64,000 bases of DNA from Desulfurococcaceae archaeon AG1 (GCA_003116855.1 BEWT01000016.1:211675-275674), one strand, 5' to 3'. Shown: positions 9,001 to 18,512, counted from the stretch's first letter. A program made the numbers and translations. The notes: generated by a model not told the origin, from the sequence alone.

Positions 9001-10035
9001 TTATATTTCGGACTTCTCTGTTTTCACATTAGCTAGCTCCTTCAATAATAGATCTAAACCATAGCCGGTTAGGGCGCTTATCAAGTAGATCTTCTCGTAC
9101 CCATTGCTCTTAAGGATCTCCAAAACCTCCCCGATCTCTTCCTTAGATGCTGCGTCCACTTTGTTTATCAACACAACCACTCTCTCCATCCCTAGAAGCG
9201 ATGTAACACTTCTCAAGACTCTTAACTGCTCAGCTAGGCTATAATAAGCCCCTTTCCTTGGATCTATGAGGAATAATGCTAGGTCAGCGAGATTCTTTAT
9301 AGCTGCTACAGCCTTCATCTCTATCTCGTTCATATCCTCCAGGGGTCTGTCCAGGATTCCCGGGGTGTCTATTATAGCTATCCTTCTTCCCTCTATATCC
9401 AGGTGTCCCATAATAACTCTCTTTGTTGTGAAGGGGAAAGGAGAGGTTTCGGGTTTTGCAGATGAGATCCTGGATACAAGGGTTGATTTCCCCACCTGGG
9501 GCATTCCACAAACCACTATGTTTATAGCTTCCTCCGATATGCAGGGGCTTCTTGATACCTCCTCTACGGCTTTTCTAAGAAGCTCAATACCTCTCAAACC
9601 CCTCCTGACTGTTGAGAGAACTCTACCAACGTATTCTCTTGAGAGCGCTTCGATCTCGGCTGGATCCTCTGATTCAGCTATCCTTCTCCTATAATCTCTA
9701 TAAAGGTTCGTCACGATATGAACAACTCTTCTACACCTATCTATTAGATTATCATACATCTTCTCGGAGGCTATTAGGGCTATCTCGGCATAGAATGGAT
9801 GCATCGATGAGGATCTCGGTAGTCTTGCACATCTACCAACAAGGTCTGCTAGTAGGGAGAACACCTTATCTATCTTAGCTAGATATATAGACCTAGCTCT
9901 AACAATTCTCGTGCTTCTCGCAATTTTCCCAGATATATCTATTCTCTCTCCATACGCTCTAAGCACCGTGCTCCTTATATACTCTGGGTCATAGATCTTG
10001 GTATTCCTCATCTCATTGCTAAGACATACAGGCAT
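9001..10035 (-). CDS. Nog1-like ribosome-assembly GTPase
   Basis: 344 residues: an N-terminal helical domain of about 170 residues with the arrangement of NOG1-family proteins, followed by a G domain with G1 GMPQVGKST (177-185), an FPFTTK switch I segment, G3 DTPG (223-226) and G4 NKVD (291-294). Nog1/Obg GTPases act in large-subunit maturation. It is shorter than eukaryotic NOG1 but of normal archaeal size. It stands alone in the window. Confidence 0.87.
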   Translation of the reverse strand: MPVCLSNEMRNTKIYDPEYIRSTVLRAYGERIDISGKIARSTRIVRARSIYLAKIDKVFSLLADLVGRCARLPRSSSMHPFYAEIALIASEKMYDNLIDRCRRVVHIVTNLYRDYRRRIAESEDPAEIEALSREYVGRVLSTVRRGLRGIELLRKAVEEVSRSPCISEEAINIVVCGMPQVGKSTLVSRISSAKPETSPFPFTTKRVIMGHLDIEGRRIAIIDTPGILDRPLEDMNEIEMKAVAAIKNLADLALFLIDPRKGAYYSLAEQLRVLRSVTSLLGMERVVVLINKVDAASKEEIGEVLEILKSNGYEKIYLISALTGYGLDLLLKELANVKTEKSEI

Positions 10036-10174
10036 TTCCAGACCCTCTTTTATAAGCCATGACTGCGGGTCACACGGTTCGTGAATACATCACACATCAG
10101 CAACCTGGCTTCTATCATCCCCATAGATGTATTGGAAAAGCTAGTTTATCTATGTTGCGCAACTCCTGGTCTAT

Positions 10175-10270
10175 CTACTTCTTCCCAGCTCCTTTGGTCT
10201 CTTTCTCTCTGGATTCCTTCTTAACGCTCTCTTTCTCCATAAAGATCGTTGTTCTCTGCCTACCTCCCAT
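10175..10270 (-). CDS. Small basic ORF resembling the start of ribosomal protein S25e (possible remnant)
   Basis: An ATG at 10270, preceded by GGGATGGTGA, opens a 31-codon frame that begins MGGRQRTTIF and continues with alternating Lys/Glu residues, like the basic N-terminal extension of crenarchaeal S25e (which begins MGGKKK and is about 110 residues long). The frame ends at a TAG, and the winged-helix body of S25e is not found in any frame downstream. It may be a truncated copy or a chance short protein. No second S25e gene is visible in the window. Confidence 0.3.
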   Translation of the reverse strand: MGGRQRTTIFMEKESVKKESREKETKGAGKK

Positions 10271-10332
10271 TCACCATCCCTAACAATCTATATGTGGCTG
10301 GCAATATATCTTCGATAGGTGTGGCTTGACAG

Positions 10333-11325
10333 CTATCTTCTAACAAGGTTTTTAAGCAGGTGCTCCAGCTTTTCTCTCTCAACAAAAGTTACATTGTCTT
10401 CAAGCTTCTTCTTAGCCTCTCTATCTATACCTCTATTTGATAGTACTGCATAGATCTCGCAACCTAGTTTGGCGCAGATTTTTATAGTATTTACTATCTT
10501 CTCAACCATCTCGTTATCGTCTCCACGATCCCTCTGGATTACTAGGGCTGTCTTCTGATCCTCTATTCTTCCCACAATATCTGGTGCTGTTCTCTTGAGC
10601 TTTACAGCCTCGATCCCCATTTCATACATTTTTCTCAGCATTGGATCTTCTTGCGCATGGATCTTGAGGATCTTGTTAACATAGCCATACACATATCTCT
10701 CTGTAAGCTCGTGCAGATCTATCCTAGACACTATTTCCTCGCCGAAAAGCTCGATAAGTTTCTGGGCAGTCTCTATGGAGGGATCCATTGCTTCCCGCTC
10801 ATACTCATACACGGCTTTTCTGCTTGTCCCTATCATCTCTGCAAGCTCTCCTAGGCTAAGCATTCTTTCAATCCTCTTTCTATGAAGGGCGACCCCATTG
10901 ATCTTTACGAAGAAATGTCCTCTCTTATAATATATAGCTACTTTCTCGTTAGAGAGATAGAGATCCAGCGTCTCTGGATCCATAACGCTTATATCGGATC
11001 TATCCATCACCACGCCCGGCTCTAGATCCTCATTTAGATAGGTCTCAGATATTATTACTGCTGCAGAGTCTAGCATCTTAGATGCTAGCTTGAGATCTTC
11101 TATCTCCTCTCTAGAGATCTCTGAAGCGTCTCTTCCTATCTTTATAATGATCCTCTTGTTTACGACAATATCAACAGATCTCCTCTCTCCACGCGGGTAT
11201 TCTATTATATCAGCATCCATATTGTGTTTCTTAAGTATATCTAGGGTTTTCCTCAAAATCACAGCTATTCTTTCATCCCTAATGCTAGATGTCCTCCTCA
11301 TAGTGTGATCCTTCATCTCCCCCAT
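10333..11325 (-). CDS. Archaeal HTH-type (cro/C1) transcriptional regulator family protein
   Basis: 330 residues matching the archaeal family annotated as putative HTH-type transcriptional regulatory protein: an N-terminal nuclease-like alpha/beta domain (about 15-140), a cro/C1 helix-turn-helix (LGELAEMIGTSRKAVYEYER at about 158-177) and a C-terminal alpha/beta domain. The ATG at 11325 overlaps the upstream gene by 41 bases; ATG 11301, with AAGGATC eight bases before it, is a good alternative start. Its targets are unknown. It is co-directional with a DUF61-like gene and an ABC ATPase. Confidence 0.82.
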   Translation of the reverse strand: MGEMKDHTMRRTSSIRDERIAVILRKTLDILKKHNMDADIIEYPRGERRSVDIVVNKRIIIKIGRDASEISREEIEDLKLASKMLDSAAVIISETYLNEDLEPGVVMDRSDISVMDPETLDLYLSNEKVAIYYKRGHFFVKINGVALHRKRIERMLSLGELAEMIGTSRKAVYEYEREAMDPSIETAQKLIELFGEEIVSRIDLHELTERYVYGYVNKILKIHAQEDPMLRKMYEMGIEAVKLKRTAPDIVGRIEDQKTALVIQRDRGDDNEMVEKIVNTIKICAKLGCEIYAVLSNRGIDREAKKKLEDNVTFVEREKLEHLLKNLVRR

Positions 11326-11749
11326 ATATTATAGAAATAATAAAGAGGGTTTTATATTTTTTTATAAGTGATATAGTATCTGCCTGGGTTAATATGCATC
11401 TATCGGCATAATCGCTTGAAATAACTCCTCTAGATCTTAGCTCTAGAAGCATTCTAGATGTTTTCTCGTTACAGTCAAGAAGTCTATAGAAAGACGTACC
11501 AGAGACCTTAGCTATGATCATGGGGACTCTTATATGATCGGCTAGATCTCTTGGTATGTTAGATGCAAGATCCTTTGCCTCGCTCCCAAGCACAGCATGC
11601 CGATCACCGCCTACAAGATCCACATACGTGATCTCAGCTCTGGCAGCTTCTGAGAGCCTCTTCTTATCCTTCGGCGACATGTTTGCAAGGCTTTTGACAA
11701 GCTCTTTATAATAACTCCCTATGGGATCCCTAACCCCTCCCAACTCCAT
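11285..11749 (-). CDS. DUF61/UPF0216-like protein
   Basis: 154 residues. The pattern of a helical N terminus, a GDRHAVLG segment, IPRDLADHIRVPMII and a short C-terminal beta/alpha part resembles the archaeal DUF61 (UPF0216) family, whose function is unknown. The match is by eye only. It lies 2 bases downstream of the ABC ATPase gene and overlaps the HTH regulator gene, so the three probably form one transcript. Confidence 0.55.
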   Translation of the reverse strand: MELGGVRDPIGSYYKELVKSLANMSPKDKKRLSEAARAEITYVDLVGGDRHAVLGSEAKDLASNIPRDLADHIRVPMIIAKVSGTSFYRLLDCNEKTSRMLLELRSRGVISSDYADRCILTQADTISLIKKYKTLFIISIIYGGDEGSHYEEDI

Positions 11750-11751
11750 GG

Positions 11752-12453
11752 CTATACCCTCGACTCCTTATAGCTCTTCAGAACACCGCTCACCATTATA
11801 ACAGCTCTATCAGCATAGTCAATAACCCGGGGGTCATGGGATACTATGATCACTGTTGTCTTGAAATCCCTATTAAGGCTCTTAAGCATCTCTAAAGCCC
11901 TCATACTACTATCCCAGTCTAGATTAGCTGTAGGTTCGTCTGCGAGTATAACGCTTGGTGTGTTAACCATAGCCCTCGCGATCGCAACGCGTTGTTTCTC
12001 ACCACCGCTTAGAAATCTTGCTGGTTTGGAGGCCATGTTCTTGAGCCCTATATACTCTAGGATCTCTGAGACTTTCTCCTCTCTGATCTTCTTAGGCACT
12101 CCTGCTATGAGCAAGGGTATTTCTACGTTCTCATACACATTAAGATCTTCCACAAGCCCGTAGTCCTGAGGTATATAGCCAACAACAGTATTCCTGATCA
12201 TTGCCAGCCCCTCCTCATCGAGCATCGATATATTATAGCCGTCAACGATCACATCACCTCTATCAGGCCTCAAGAGCCCCGCAATGAGTTTAAGCAGGGT
12301 AGATTTTCCAGAGCCCGAGGGGCCGTGTATGGCCATGATCTCACCTCTGTTGACAACCAGGTTAACACCTTTTAGAGCGATAGTCTCGCCAACCTTAGGA
12401 TCCCTGTAGATCTTCCACACGTCTCTCAAAATAACTACAGGCTCTATAACCAT
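11752..12453 (-). CDS. Orphan ABC transporter ATPase, LolD/MacB type
   Basis: 233 residues with a complete nucleotide-binding domain: Walker A GPSGSGKST (44-52), Q-loop PQDYG (95-99), signature LSGGEKQR (148-155), Walker B VILADEP (168-174) and the H-loop SHD. The sequence resembles ATPases of the LolCDE/MacB class, which work with FtsX-like permeases on lipoproteins or peptides. No permease gene is adjacent; the partner must be elsewhere or the downstream genes are linked for another reason. Confidence 0.88.
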   Translation of the reverse strand: MVIEPVVILRDVWKIYRDPKVGETIALKGVNLVVNRGEIMAIHGPSGSGKSTLLKLIAGLLRPDRGDVIVDGYNISMLDEEGLAMIRNTVVGYIPQDYGLVEDLNVYENVEIPLLIAGVPKKIREEKVSEILEYIGLKNMASKPARFLSGGEKQRVAIARAMVNTPSVILADEPTANLDWDSSMRALEMLKSLNRDFKTTVIIVSHDPRVIDYADRAVIMVSGVLKSYKESRV

Positions 12454-13164
12454 TAGACTCTAAGCCCCATGTTATAGAATAAGCTATGAGGGAAATATTT
12501 TAGAACAATACGACAGGATCCTAAAACACTGTTTCCAAGATCAGGATCCCGAGCACATGAACAATTGGGCAATTGTTTCTATGTTATACGATAGCTTCAT
12601 CTATGGGTTTGTTTTAGTTGCAATCTATCATGTTCTTAGCTCTATCAAAATATTTTTCAGCCAGCTTTTCTTTTCCATTCTAGTGCTCTAGAGATCTAGC
12701 AAGAGGGTTTATTCGCACATTTAGGTTTTTACCGATAGATTCCGTTTAGTAGAATTTCATTTAATAGTTTGCCTAGGCATATGATGGCAGATTATAAAAG
12801 CTACGCAGTTATATTTACACAAGATCCTTCAAGGTTGGCACTATTATTTAGATGAAACCATTATTACCATGTATTTGTTAAAAATCATGGTTAGATCTGG
12901 TGGATATTTATAAGAATTCTTACATAACTGTGAAACGGGGGTCTTATGATCTACGGTTTGGAGGTTCTCCACGACCAGCTTACTGCTTCTAAATCCCGGG
13001 ATACAATGATCTATGGCCTAGCTAGGTGGAATCTTTTTGCAGCTAATAAACCCACTACTGGGTCTTTGGTAGTCCTACTAGTCCCTGAGACTATAGCACA
13101 CCATATCATACCATATGGTGATGTAAATATATATCTTGAGCCATATATCTAGAGGTGAAATTAT
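12454..13164. other. Large intergenic region upstream of the sugar transporter operon
   Basis: About 710 bases. Possible box A elements occur at about 12790-12798 (GATTATAAAAG) and 12905-12913 (ATTTATAAG). A 68-codon frame (12946-13152) follows the second one with GGGGGT upstream, but it covers the operator and promoter of the next gene and has no recognisable content, so it is not called. A near-repeat ATGATCTA(C/T)GG occurs at about 12946 and 13006. Confidence 0.4.
13099..13120. promoter_or_regulatory. Inverted repeat, probable operator of the sugar ABC operon
   Basis: CACCATAT (13099-13106) and ATATGGTG (13113-13120) form a perfect 8-bp inverted repeat with a 6-base spacer, immediately upstream of a box A-like AAATATATAT at about 13125-13134 and about 45 bases before the ATG at 13165. 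The position just upstream of box A fits a transcription-factor site, for example of a TrmB-type sugar regulator; the regulator itself is not identified. Confidence 0.45.
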
Positions 13165-14688
13165 ATGGTGACGTTATCAAGGGTAAGGGTTTCTCGAGGT
13201 ATATCTAAGATCGCGGTAGTTATAGTAGTAGCAGTGATTGTTATTGCTATAGGGGCTTTCCTCTACACATCATATAGCGGTATATATTCAGCAAAACCCC
13301 CATCCACACTAACAACCACAGCACCGCAGACCACAGTGCCACAGCAACAGCAAGCTCCCCAGATCCAAGCCACGCTCACGATTTTAGCCTCCTCAGGAGA
13401 TCCAACACTAGCCCCCTATCTAAGGCTTGTTGCTAGTGATTTTATGAAAGCGAATCCCAACGTTAAGGTTGAGGTTCAGCTAGTACCCTTTGCACAGCTT
13501 GTACAAACTGCTCTTACGGCTCTTCAGAACCAAAACCCGTCTCCTGATATAATAATATTCTATCCCTCCCAGGCACCAACCCTTGGACCTTATCTGGTTG
13601 ATATGAGGAAATACCTAGACTCTGGTGTTTTCAACAAATCCGATATACCGTTCTCCTCTATGCTGCCAGTGCATCTTCTAGACGAGAAGGGGAATCTTAT
13701 AAAGATCTCCGGTATTCCGTTTCAGCAGGTCTTTGGATATGTAATAGTCTATAGAAAGAGCATATTTGAGAACCAACAGCTGGCTCAGGAGTTTAAGGAT
13801 AAATATGGCTTTGACCTTAATCCTAATACATGGACATCATGGGATCAAATGATAAAAGCGGCAGAATTTATCCAGTCTAAGAAAGAATCCCTAGGAATAA
13901 AGTATGCTCTTCTATTTCCAAACGGTTTAACCCAATCTATATTTAATGGTTTTGTCGGGATCTTCTATTCATATGCAACACAAGATCCATGTACAGATGT
14001 AGCTCCAGGAAGCGTTGGTGGTTATTGGACATACTTTAAAGAGGTTAATGGAAAGATAGTGCCTACCCTCAACTGCACAGCCGGTATAAAAGCCCTCGAG
14101 ACATATAAGAAGCTTGTTCAGTTCCAACCGCCTATAGATGTGCAGGCTATGGAGTATGATCAGCTGAGGGACTTCTTCTTAACAGGTGATTATGCCATGG
14201 TGGCAGCCTGGACAGCGTTTATACCGATCTATAATAATGCATCTGTATCAAAGGTGGCTGGAGATATAGGTGTTGCTCCACTACCCGGAGGGGCATCTGG
14301 TCAGGCTCCTACATTTGCTGGTATAAATCCATATTCAAAATACCCCGACCTAGCTGCAAAGCTTATAGCCATGATGATATCGCCTGAGGAGTATAGAAAG
14401 GGCGCGGAACAGATAGGCTTCATCCCAGCTACCTATTCTGGATTGAAAGTAGCCTCAGAGGTCCCCGCCACATCTTGGGTCAAGCCTTTAATAAAGATTG
14501 TTGAGGAACAGAGGACGGTGGATCTAAAGAGGGTCACTATAGTTAATAGTATAACTAACTTCTTCACAGAGCTAAGACCTATCTTCATCAAAAACGTTGC
14601 GGACTTTCTAAGAGGAAAGCAGAGCGCTGAAGAGACTATAAATAATATTGTGAACGACTGGATAAAGATTATGAAGATAGCAACATAG
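13165..14688 (+). CDS. ABC transporter extracellular solute-binding protein, family 1 (sugar type)
   Basis: 507 residues. A basic N terminus and one membrane helix (about 14-33) act as an uncleaved anchor, followed by a Thr/Pro/Gln-rich linker (about 43-66) as is common in crenarchaeal membrane-bound binding proteins. The body has the two-lobed family 1 pattern: FMKANPNVKVEVQ, an IIIFYPSQAP strand, GIPFQQVFGYVIVYRK, a GDYAMVAAWTAF segment and GVAPLPGG. It captures a sugar outside the cell for the permease encoded 24 bases downstream. GAGGTGA lies seven bases before the ATG. The substrate cannot be read from the sequence. Confidence 0.9.
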   Translation: MVTLSRVRVSRGISKIAVVIVVAVIVIAIGAFLYTSYSGIYSAKPPSTLTTTAPQTTVPQQQQAPQIQATLTILASSGDPTLAPYLRLVASDFMKANPNVKVEVQLVPFAQLVQTALTALQNQNPSPDIIIFYPSQAPTLGPYLVDMRKYLDSGVFNKSDIPFSSMLPVHLLDEKGNLIKISGIPFQQVFGYVIVYRKSIFENQQLAQEFKDKYGFDLNPNTWTSWDQMIKAAEFIQSKKESLGIKYALLFPNGLTQSIFNGFVGIFYSYATQDPCTDVAPGSVGGYWTYFKEVNGKIVPTLNCTAGIKALETYKKLVQFQPPIDVQAMEYDQLRDFFLTGDYAMVAAWTAFIPIYNNASVSKVAGDIGVAPLPGGASGQAPTFAGINPYSKYPDLAAKLIAMMISPEEYRKGAEQIGFIPATYSGLKVASEVPATSWVKPLIKIVEEQRTVDLKRVTIVNSITNFFTELRPIFIKNVADFLRGKQSAEETINNIVNDWIKIMKIAT

Positions 14689-14712
14689 ATCGATCTAAAT
14701 AGGTGTCCAGTC

Positions 14713-16446
14713 ATGTTTAAACAACGCTTTTTTTGTATAAGAAGACAGGGATTCTTTTGGGGTAAAGGGATAAGGGATCGATCTATCTATTTATTAGCGC
14801 TCCCTGCTCTCGCCTACCTAGTCTCCTTCACCATCTACCCCATACTATCTAACGCGTTTCTGAGCTTCTTCACATACACCCTTAGAGGAGATGTTGTATG
14901 GGTTGGTTTTAGGAACTATGCATACCTAGCTGAGGATCCATTTATAAGTAGGGTTATATTTAATACACTTATCTACACGGTAGTTGCGCCAATGATCACA
15001 GTGATTCTAGCCATACCTATTGCAGCCTCGCTTAGGAGAGTTGGGGGTGTGTTTCTGGTTCCTCTGTCTATCGCATCATTCATACCGGCAACTACCGCAG
15101 CTATAATGTGGTATCTCATGCTAAACCCGTTTCTTGGTATCTCGTATTATATTTATCAGTATAACTGGGCATCGTCGATATATACTGTGGTTATCATAGA
15201 GATCTGGAGATCCCTTCCAATAGCTGTGCTCGTAATATACTCAGGCCTTAGATCTATACCGAAGCATATTGAGGAGGCAGCATATGCAGATGGCATGGTT
15301 GGTGTTAGGAAGTTCCTCTCTGTAGATCTTCCTCTAGTGTCGCCACAGATCCTCACAGCATTTGTGTTATCAATGATCTCGGGTCTATTTCTATTCGACC
15401 CGATCTATATAGGTACCTCACAAGCAGGGCCGAGGGTTCTTGATAACCTTGCGTTCTATGTGTTTGAGAATTTCTACACAGATATCAGGCTCAGGGGTTA
15501 TACTGCAACGCTGATCGTGATAATGACCGTTTTATCCACAATCTTGGCAGCTATCTATATTAGGCTTGTTTCGTCGAGAACGATCTTAAGGATCCCTATG
15601 GTTTCTTTCGCACCATCTAGAGAAATGCCGAAGGCTATCCACTATGTGGTGATACTCCTTGCCTTAATATTCACGCTCCTCCCAATAGCATGGCTACTAA
15701 TAGTCTCTCTCAAATCGCCTAAGGAGCTCCTCAGCATACCCCCAACAATTATACCCAACAGCCCCACCCTTGATAATTATCATTATGTCATATCAACGGG
15801 ACTCCCCTATCTGGTGACATCTCTCGGTATTGCATCGATAAATACGTTTATAACGATTCTCCTATCATCAATGCTAGGCTTTGCTATGGCAGCATATAGG
15901 TTTGGGGGTAATAGGCTTTTGATCTATGTGTTATATTTGACAGCAACACCAACTCTGATCTATATAGTGCCTCTCTTCGCAATGATCCGATTCTTCAATG
16001 TGATAAACACATGGTGGGCTCTTATAATAACATACCCGATAATGACGGTTCCGATAACAACATGGATTATGTATAACTATTACATAAAATTCCCGAAAAG
16101 TATTGATGAAGCCGCCCAGGCTGATGGGATGAATAGGTTTAGAGTATTTATAAAGATAGCTTTCCCGCTGAGCAAGGGAGGTATGGGTGTTGCAGCTGTA
16201 TATTCCTTTCTAATCAGCTGGGGCGCGCTCTTATTCCCCCTAGCGTTTACATACTCACCATATGATCTATCAAACCCTCTCAGCTTCTCTGGCGCACAGA
16301 CTTTTTCGGTCTATGTGGCTAATCTGATGAGCCCTGTTACAGCAAATTATGGTGCTGTTGCTGCTGCTGGTGTTATAAGCATGATACCCCCAATAATCCT
16401 CCTGATCTTTATTAGGAGGGATCTGGAGAAGATCTGGGGGAGGTGA
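14713..16446 (+). CDS. Fused MalF-MalG-type ABC transporter permease
   Basis: 577 residues, about twice the size of one carbohydrate permease. Two complete binding-protein-dependent permease domains are visible in one chain: the first (about 20-290) with EAA loop EEAAYADGMVGVRKF near residue 190, the second (about 310-575) with EAA loop DEAAQADGMNRFRVF near 465. Each EAA loop docks on the ATPase subunit. Normally two separate genes (MalF-like and MalG-like) supply these halves. There is no frameshift or start-stop pair between the halves; the linker at about 290-310 is short. The gene lies between the binding protein and the MalK-like ATPase. Confidence 0.9.
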   Translation: MFKQRFFCIRRQGFFWGKGIRDRSIYLLALPALAYLVSFTIYPILSNAFLSFFTYTLRGDVVWVGFRNYAYLAEDPFISRVIFNTLIYTVVAPMITVILAIPIAASLRRVGGVFLVPLSIASFIPATTAAIMWYLMLNPFLGISYYIYQYNWASSIYTVVIIEIWRSLPIAVLVIYSGLRSIPKHIEEAAYADGMVGVRKFLSVDLPLVSPQILTAFVLSMISGLFLFDPIYIGTSQAGPRVLDNLAFYVFENFYTDIRLRGYTATLIVIMTVLSTILAAIYIRLVSSRTILRIPMVSFAPSREMPKAIHYVVILLALIFTLLPIAWLLIVSLKSPKELLSIPPTIIPNSPTLDNYHYVISTGLPYLVTSLGIASINTFITILLSSMLGFAMAAYRFGGNRLLIYVLYLTATPTLIYIVPLFAMIRFFNVINTWWALIITYPIMTVPITTWIMYNYYIKFPKSIDEAAQADGMNRFRVFIKIAFPLSKGGMGVAAVYSFLISWGALLFPLAFTYSPYDLSNPLSFSGAQTFSVYVANLMSPVTANYGAVAAAGVISMIPPIILLIFIRRDLEKIWGR

Positions 16447-16450
16447 TTAA

Positions 16451-17440
16451 TTGCTAGAGCTGAAGGGCATAGTGAAGAGATATGGGGCATTCGAGCTAGT
16501 TATAGATAGAGTTGTTTTTGAGGATAATAAATACTACATTGTGCTAGGGCCTTCAGGATCTGGGAAGACAACCATGCTGAGATTGATAGCAGGACTTGAG
16601 GTTCCCGATATGGGCGATATAATTATGGATGGTAAGAACATAACGTTCGAACCTCCCTGGAGGAGAAATATAGGTATAGTTTTTCAGAACTATGCTCTCT
16701 ACCCTCATATGACGGCTTTCGAGAATATAGCAGTTCCTCTGAGGATTAAAAAGGTTCCTGGAGGGCTGATAAGGGATAAGGTTATCGAGATCGCTAGACT
16801 GCTTGAGATAGAGGATCAGCTTTATAAATATCCGCACCAGATGTCGGGAGGACAGCAACAGAGAGTAGCCATAGCTAGAGCATTGGTTAAAGAGCCAAGA
16901 ATACTCCTTCTCGACGAACCTTTAAGCAACCTCGATGCAAGGCTTAGGATCGAGGTTAGAGGTTTCTTGAAAAAGCTGCAGAGAAGGATCAGAACCACTA
17001 TAATACATGTTACACATGATCAAGAGGAGGCTCTCGCCATAGCAGACGAGATCATATTGCTAAATAGAGGAAGAATAGTTCAGAAGGGTTCTCCAGAAGA
17101 TATATATAGAAGGCCAAGGGATATTTTCACATTTACATTCATAGGGCTGAGTAATCTGGTACCAGCCGAGATCCTTGGCTATGGGAGTAAGGGTTTGGTA
17201 GGCTTCAGACCAGAGGACGTCTATATAGAGGATGGGGAAAACCACGATCTCGAAGGAATCGTAGAAGCTATAGAATACCTAGGATCTCACTCTATAATTA
17301 CGGTTAGAATCAACAGCACGATAACTATAAAGGCTAGGGCAAATCTTGAGAGAAGCCTATCCATAGGGGAGAGAGTTAGAATAAGGATCAATAGGGATAG
17401 GATCCTTAGATTCGATAAAGACCAGGTCCCGGCTATATAG
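16451..17440 (+). CDS. MalK-like ABC transporter ATPase
   Basis: 329 residues of the CUT1/MalK type. Walker A GPSGSGKTT (33-41), Q-loop FQNYALYPHM, signature MSGGQQQR (131-138), Walker B ILLLDEP (151-157) and H-loop THDQEE are intact. The last about 95 residues form a TOBE/MOP regulatory domain, including the conserved VGFRPEDV. It starts TTG with GGGGGAGGTGA upstream, 4 bases after the fused permease gene, and energises that permease. Confidence 0.93.
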   Translation: MLELKGIVKRYGAFELVIDRVVFEDNKYYIVLGPSGSGKTTMLRLIAGLEVPDMGDIIMDGKNITFEPPWRRNIGIVFQNYALYPHMTAFENIAVPLRIKKVPGGLIRDKVIEIARLLEIEDQLYKYPHQMSGGQQQRVAIARALVKEPRILLLDEPLSNLDARLRIEVRGFLKKLQRRIRTTIIHVTHDQEEALAIADEIILLNRGRIVQKGSPEDIYRRPRDIFTFTFIGLSNLVPAEILGYGSKGLVGFRPEDVYIEDGENHDLEGIVEAIEYLGSHSIITVRINSTITIKARANLERSLSIGERVRIRINRDRILRFDKDQVPAI

Positions 17441-17456
17441 CACGTTCAATGGCGAG

Positions 17457-18512
17457 TTACTCTGGGATTCGGGCTATGTAGCCCCTGCACTCTCTAGTCC
17501 CAACAGCTATTCTATATATGTTTCTAGGCAATACTCTCTGGATCAACCCATAGATTTTGAGCACACCTCCCCTATATAGTATTGGTGAATAGGTACCCTC
17601 GTATGAAATAACCTCATCTATCCTAACACCAACCCCAGAGGTTTCAAGAGTTTCAGTCACCTCAACCCTTGATGGGTATTGAAGGGCTCTACACTGTCCG
17701 CCATCTATTACAAGCTTTGCTTCCACGCATCTACCAAGGTTTATTGATATCTCTTCCCCATATCTAATTGGATCCTCTGGAAATACGAAGGTTGTTTCAA
17801 CACCTTGAAAAAGGATCCTTCTATATGGGCTATACATATCTCTGGCAACCTCTAACGGAATATCATGTAGGAGAGCAGCATTCCTAACCCATCTCTCAAG
17901 CCTATCCCCCGATAATGGGATCCCGATTTCGCTTGCTTTCCAGTAAACCTCCTCGGCGTTTCTACAGCCATATACTATAAGATCTATATCGCTTAGACCT
18001 ATGGAGTGAAAAGAACCCAGCATGCTTCCCCCAACACCGATCTCTCCGAGCCTGATCCCTGTTAGTCTCATTACATTCTCTATGAGTTCGGACGCCTTTT
18101 CTTCGAGAGGGTCTCTTGGGTTTGTATATACCTCATAACCCCTCTCTTCTGGCAGTAGGTGGTCTATTATATCTAGATAACTTATAGATGGCATTTTAGA
18201 ACCATAAACAGGATCCCATTCCTCCCTATGATACTTGCTAAAGATCTTCTCCGCATGATATACCGAGTATCTCTCCAATACCCTTCTGAGCGGAACACCT
18301 CTAAACCTCCAGATACTGGGTTGTCTTCCAAGCTCATCCTCGGCTGGTATGTATTTGATATAAGTGAATATTCTTCCAGGTGGATGCATAGATCCAAATA
18401 CAATGTGTACATTCAAACCCTTATCAATAATGATATCATGATCTATCGGCGCTCTCCTCACCACTCTGCCCGAGTCGCAGAATATCCCAGACCGACTTAT
18501 TAACAGATTCAA
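17457..18512 (-). CDS. Nucleotidyltransferase-fold protein of unknown substrate
   Basis: 351 residues. A central pol-beta-type nucleotidyltransferase motif is visible: GS at 162-163 followed by D175 and D177 (LSDIDLIVYG), within GGSMLGSFHSIGLSDIDL. The flanking N-terminal domain (about 1-130) and C-terminal beta-rich domain (about 230-350) are not recognised. Proteins of this layout occur in crenarchaea as uncharacterised nucleotidyltransferases. It converges on the sugar transporter operon with a 16-base gap. Confidence 0.7.
   Translation of the reverse strand: MNLLISRSGIFCDSGRVVRRAPIDHDIIIDKGLNVHIVFGSMHPPGRIFTYIKYIPAEDELGRQPSIWRFRGVPLRRVLERYSVYHAEKIFSKYHREEWDPVYGSKMPSISYLDIIDHLLPEERGYEVYTNPRDPLEEKASELIENVMRLTGIRLGEIGVGGSMLGSFHSIGLSDIDLIVYGCRNAEEVYWKASEIGIPLSGDRLERWVRNAALLHDIPLEVARDMYSPYRRILFQGVETTFVFPEDPIRYGEEISINLGRCVEAKLVIDGGQCRALQYPSRVEVTETLETSGVGVRIDEVISYEGTYSPILYRGGVLKIYGLIQRVLPRNIYRIAVGTRECRGYIARIPE

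Noticed and set aside
12946..13152. 68-codon ORF upstream of the sugar-binding protein gene
   Set aside because: It has a plausible promoter and GGGGGT, but it covers the inverted repeat and box A of the next gene and shows no recognisable protein features.
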